A stretch of 64,000 nucleotides of DNA from Salvator merianae. Taxonomy: Eukaryota > Chordata > Lepidosauria > Squamata > Teiidae. Under the pieces are notes generated by a model. It worked only from the letters and a program-made list of their open reading frames with translations. It ran no database searches and had not been told where the DNA came from. The stretch's first letter is position 1. Each line of letters opens with the position of its first letter. The position numbers and the translations under genes are program-made. The DNA lies in assembly GCA_003586115.2 (NCBI GenBank), contig QVOM02000116.1:46477692-46541691 (forward strand). Direction: 5' to 3'. Of this stretch, positions 60,182 to 64,000 are shown one piece after another.

Positions 60182-61164
60182 AAGAATCTGAAAGGTTAAC
60201 GTTCAATTGTGGTGCATGGCAGTCTGACGATGGCAGAGCAATGTTTTGGGGCATCTGTGCTCCTCTGGGTTGCCCTCTTGCTTGATCCTTGGTTGGTTGG
60301 CTCCTAGGGCTGACAGGGGAGCTGCTGGGATAACTGGTGGTGGTTGTATGTTGATTCAGGTATGCTGCAGCTGTTGCTGGGGGAGTTTTTGACCTCCAGT
60401 CACGGCCACAATTTCCCGGTTAGGGTGTCTAGGCAGCCAAGATTGACTGCTGTATAATTATTCAGACCTGACTGGTTTGAGCAGAGATTTGCACAATCAC
60501 CTGCGTTAGAGTGATGCATGCCAGTTGCTGCCACACTGACTGGACAAGACTAGCCAGCAGTGCTTGGGTTTGACCAGCTTGCATGTCTTGTTGGTCCTGG
60601 GTCAGTCCCGCTTGGATGAGGCAAGGAACACCCATGGCACCCCAGAGGCTTTACATGGTGCAGATGGTGGATGGTGCCAAAGATGTTGACGGGGCAGTCC
60701 ACTGACTTCCACAGGGATGGTGAGGATGTTGTAAAAAATGTCTTGGTCTTTGGGATGGATGCCATGAAATGCTGTAGTCTGATTCTGCTGACTGGTGACA
60801 TACCTCTCCCCTAGTTTTTTGTGGTAAGTTTCATAACAAATTATCTGGATGGTCCTGGGTGTTATGTGGACACTTTCCTCTCCAGCGTGTCCACTCCCAT
60901 ATGACCTGCACCTCTTCTACACGATTCAAGAACCTGACACATTACTCTGTGGAGCTTCGACGGACTCAGGGGCAGGAGTGCTTGATTCCACAAAGAGGGA
61001 GCTTGATGCAGCACTCTGCAGAATTCCACTGGCCTTGGAGGCTGAGGTGTTTGATGGGGGGGCTCCACACACCGTGTGGAGGCACGGTGGCACAGAGGGC
61101 TAAGGCACTGATCTTTCAATAGGAGGATCGGAGTTCGAGGCCCTTGTCTGCCATGTAGAGGGGA

Positions 61165-61184
61165 TGAGCGCCCTCTACTGGCCT
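61165..61184 (+). promoter_or_regulatory. CTCF-like motif inside the SINE
   Basis: TGAGCGCCCTCTACTGGCCT is close to the reverse CTCF core AGCGCCCCCTGGTGGCC (three differences, two of them at tolerant positions). By eye only. Confidence 0.35.
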
Positions 61185-61357
61185 CTAGCTCCAGTCAACC
61201 TAGCTGATCGAAAGCAAGTAATTGCAAGTAGATGAATAGGGAGCATCACATTGTGTGATGCGGAAGATAGATAGATGTAAGCTTTCGGGTGAAAAATAAC
61301 CTTGTAAGCCGCTTTGAGTCAGCTTCGGCCGAGAAAAGCGGGGTATAAAAACCAAAT

Positions 61358-61380
61358 TCTTCTTCTTCTTCTTCTTCTTC
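61358..61380 (+). repeat. (TTC)n tail of the SINE
   Basis: Seven to eight TTC units. Confidence 0.95.
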
Positions 61381-61930
61381 ACTTATGGTTGTGTTGGGTA
61401 GTGCCTCACCTTCCCCTGCTGCAGGTGACTTCTCATGTGCTAGTAATTCTGTTGGCATCTGTGCCCAAGGCAGAACATTGCTTACCAGCGCAATCAACTG
61501 GTTGGAATTGGATATGGTTCCTGGGGCGGACTGAGGGTGCTCTGGCATGGATACTTGTTACTTGGGAATGCCCTCGACATTGAATTTGGGGCTTCCATGT
61601 TGCATAGATCAGGCAAGGTGATGCTTTCCACCCTGGAAGTTTCCAAGAATGAAAGTTGCACTTCCAGGTCTAGAATCAAGAGGCAGCCTTTGCCAGTCAG
61701 GTTGGTTATGAATTTCCGATAGGGCGCTAGCCAGGACTGGGTATTTTCACTGAAATGGTGGCACTATAGAGTCTTGGAAATGGGATTTACTGTATATAAA
61801 GGTACAGATCCCCCCTCCCCCCCAAACTTTGTTCAGTTTGCCTAGTGGCTCTATCTTGGCTCAGAATTTTTGTTCTGTCAAGATCGCCATTCTCAGGCCT
61901 AAGTTCAAAAACATGGTGAGTTGCTTATCA

Positions 61931-62042
61931 GCAGCATGTTAGCATTTACTGATAAAAGATCATGTAGGAAATAGCGCCAGCAAACACATATCCTTTGACG
62001 TTTTCCCACCAGGTTTGCCTGGGCACTGCCTACATCAAACAC
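61931..62042 (-). repeat. Right LTR-like direct repeat (5' LTR of the remnant)
   Basis: Counterpart of 58805-58917. On the minus strand it begins TGTGTTTGATG, consistent with a TG start. Confidence 0.6.
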
Positions 62043-62044
62043 AC

Positions 62045-63975
62045 ATGTACTGTTGGTTATGAGATCATCAATTTCACAACTGAGTTTTTTGAGAACTATG
62101 AAAGTGACAGGATTTTTCTTTGTTAAAAACCCTTGTTAAACATCCATTTAATGGACTTCATAGCCTTGCTTCTGACATATTTAATTATTAATATGTCATT
62201 TTTTTCTGTTTTGGATTCCTTATTGTCTGCCACATTTTTGTTTTGTTCACATTTAGGCAACAGTTTCTTTTTCTGAAGGAAGCCTTCTTCCTCAGACTAA
62301 CTACACGAACTTGTGATACCTTTGCTGATCGGTAGTGCATATTCAAACTAAACTTCCGCTGTGCTGGGGAACAGTCCTATATTTTCTTAAGAAATTTAGA
62401 CCTCCTTGATTTCACCTTTTGGCTTCCTTGTCTCCCCAGATTTCTTCCTTTGAGGATCTCGTTGCTTTCTTCAGGATTGACTGCATCAAAATGGCAAAAG
62501 ATTCTGCCATTTGGACCCAAGAATGCTTTGTAAAATCCCAACATAGTGTAGACAGTTCCAAATATTTATCACTTGATTCAAACTATTTTTTTTTCTTATT
62601 GTATAAAAGATACCAGCAGTATATGAATAAAGCTTCTGAGGTTCGTGTGAGCGTTTAGTTGAGTCTATTCAGAAGCTAGCATCTGAACCCTCTTTCAGCA
62701 AGAGCATATGTCTTCTGAACTCGCATCCTTAGCAGAGTAATAGGTATGCGATATTACTGTAATCCAGCCAGTGATTATGAAGGGGGTGAATATTTTGCAA
62801 GAAAGAGAGAATGCGCTTAAATTCTGGCATTTCTATTTGAGAGGCTAATAACTTAAAAATGTATGTCACTCTTTCATGTATATCTTGATTTGTTCTGTGT
62901 GTGTGTTTTTACATATCACAAAGTCCTTATGTAGCCTTTCTACTAGATAGCTTTTTACAAAGGAAGGAGGTTTGGGACAAAAAAAAAAAAAGCGACCATA
63001 TCAAAAACAACAGGATACATCAAATCCTATCCTCCTGCAGAGATAAAGGTACAACAAATGTAATTAAGAACTGTTACTCTGGGAGGCAGTGTTTTTGGGG
63101 TAACCAGATTCTTGATGGTGAGTGTTTTCTTCTTAAAGCTTCTCAGGCTTATAGGGCTCAGTGGGGAGCATCTGAGTGAGGGAGGTGAAGAATATGCAGC
63201 AAAGTAAAAAGTTTATTTATTTATTTGCTTGTTTTTCCATTTAGTGTGAAACTTATCCTAGCTAGAAACTAGATGAAGAGTAGTAATAACTACACAAATA
63301 GATTTTTCTGCCACTTAGAGGCAGTTTTCCTTCTTCCCTAGTACTCTTGCCTGCATGTTCATTCTCTTATTTAGTTCCTGGATTGATTGTAAGTGGCAAC
63401 TCATCAAAAGACTGATTGCAAGTGGCTGTCATTTCGCAAAATTATACACATAAAAAACACTAGATGGACAAAACATTTGCTTTAAGCTTGGGAGCAGCGC
63501 TGTTACAATTAAGGCTGAACAATTTGGTGGCATGTGAGCTCTGAGAGAGTGGTAAACAATTATATCTAGTAGGACTGGCAACCAGGGAAGATAACACTAT
63601 AGATCCAGAGAAAATTTGAATTAAATGTAACATTTGCAAGGTAGATGCCTCACAGGAACATGGCGTGTTGTGTAAAACATAGCCAAGGTAATCTTATACT
63701 GCCCCCTAGTGATGCTGTTCAGTAACCAGGCTTATGTGTTTGAGTCCTTAATGGCTGCAGAATTGTCCCATATGAAAATTAAAGGGTATTGTTCCCTCAA
63801 CCTTTCAGGTACTTTTGTTCTTTTTCTTCCAATGTAACTCTGTATCCTTTAGAGAAATTTCTCAGATTGAAAATCCCAGCTGCCTTTATTACTACTGGAA
63901 CTACTGTAGTTTTAATATTTTGAAAGACAAAATAATGAAATCTTTGGGACAGGAACATTATCTTCTTTTCCTTCT
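62045..63975. other. Intronic DNA without recognised genes
   Basis: AT-rich. Poly(A) at 62978-62991 and TTTATTTATTTATT near 63211. No exon or repeat family recognised. Confidence 0.45.
63698..63716 (+). promoter_or_regulatory. CTCF-like motif
   Basis: ACTGCCCCCTAGTGATGCT contains the CTGCCCCCTAGTG core. Not in a recognised repeat. Confidence 0.35.
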
Positions 63976-64000
63976 TTTGTAGGGAATTTCTGTGTACTTT

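Larger units (their letters stand above)
61081..61380 (+). mobile_element. tRNA-derived SINE, family 2, with (TTC)n tail
   Basis: Starts GGCACGGTGGCACAGAGGG (box A), with box B GAGTTCGAGGCCC at 61131-61143. The body contains GAGCGCCCTCTACTGGCC. The 3' end 'aagccgctttgagtcagc' and 'gagaaaagcggggtataaa' resembles L2/CR1-type LINE tails, implying LINE-driven mobilisation. Ends in (TTC)n at 61358-61380. It lies inside the gypsy-like remnant. Confidence 0.8.
58805..62042 (-). mobile_element. Ty3/gypsy-like LTR retrotransposon remnant (gag and protease only)
   Basis: A minus-strand gag remnant (59354-60801) and protease-like piece (about 59050-59300) lie between two direct repeats of about 113 bp (58805-58917 and 61931-62042, roughly 80 percent alike by eye) that look like short LTRs. 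The left repeat contains an AATAAA on the minus strand. Reverse transcriptase, RNase H and integrase are absent, so either an internal deletion or a non-autonomous element. No clear primer-binding site or target duplication was found. A SINE has inserted at 61081. Confidence 0.55.

Noticed and set aside
1..64000. CRISPR arrays, bacterial operons, phage or plasmid modules
   Set aside because: No regularly spaced repeats, ribosome-binding sites or dense coding. The window is clearly vertebrate nuclear DNA.

Overview
This is vertebrate nuclear DNA: one multi-exon gene fragment inside very long introns, with many interspersed repeats. The repeats (L2-type and CR1/L3-type LINEs, degraded L1, two tRNA-derived SINE families, hAT-type and other terminal-inverted-repeat DNA elements, a Ty3/gypsy-like gag remnant) fit a squamate reptile, most likely a lizard. 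That assignment is inference from repeat style only.

The one protein-coding exon I can name is on the + strand at 40125-40340. It is 72 codons, phase 0 at both ends, with a polypyrimidine tract plus AG before it and GTAAGA after it. It encodes the membrane-spanning segment of PTPRN2 (phogrin/IA-2beta), the dense-core-vesicle receptor-type tyrosine phosphatase. No other PTPRN2 exon was found in the 40 kb before it or the 23.6 kb after it, so the window appears to sit in two very large PTPRN2 introns.

Two CpG-rich stretches stand out. The first (about 27.25-28.45 kb) looks like a real promoter with a first exon: CCAAT boxes, TATAAAGG at 27560, a 74-codon upstream ORF, then ATGATGGCAG joined to a GTAAGG donor at 27897. 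Its reading phase does not fit the PTPRN2 exon, so it is a separate or non-coding transcription unit. A 46-bp candidate second exon at 32602-32647 has the right phase but is unproven. The second (about 36.2-38.55 kb) has no convincing coding exon. It runs into a repeat-free, homeodomain-site-rich stretch (38.55-39.1 kb) that could be a conserved regulatory element.

Layout: 0-0.7 kb L2; 2.7-3.0 kb minus-strand L2 end and (GT)n; 5.2-5.8 kb hairpin cluster and SINE; 6.8-7.3 kb TIR element; 8.1-8.65 kb L2 reverse-transcriptase piece with YADD; 11.6-12.5 kb L2 interrupted by a SINE, then a TIR element; 13.7-15.4 kb TIR element and L2; 18.5-20.5 kb L2 end, 53-bp tandem repeat, TIR element; 21.5-23.75 kb SINE and L1 pieces; 27-28.5 kb CpG promoter; 36.2-39.1 kb CpG island and possible enhancer; 40.1 kb PTPRN2 exon; 45.6-46.1, 50.4-50.9 and 52.3-52.8 kb TIR elements; 48.4-50.3 kb CR1/L3-like LINE split by a TIR element; 53.9 kb short hAT element with 8-bp target duplications; 54.6-55.3 kb minus-strand L2; 58.8-62.0 kb gypsy-like gag/protease remnant with an inserted SINE.

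No CRISPR array, rRNA gene, true tRNA gene or bacterial-style operon is present. Most open reading frames here are chance. The most interesting points are the unassigned CpG promoter inside PTPRN2, the nested transposons whose insertion order can be read, a SINE carrying a CTCF-like motif, and the candidate enhancer upstream of the PTPRN2 exon.
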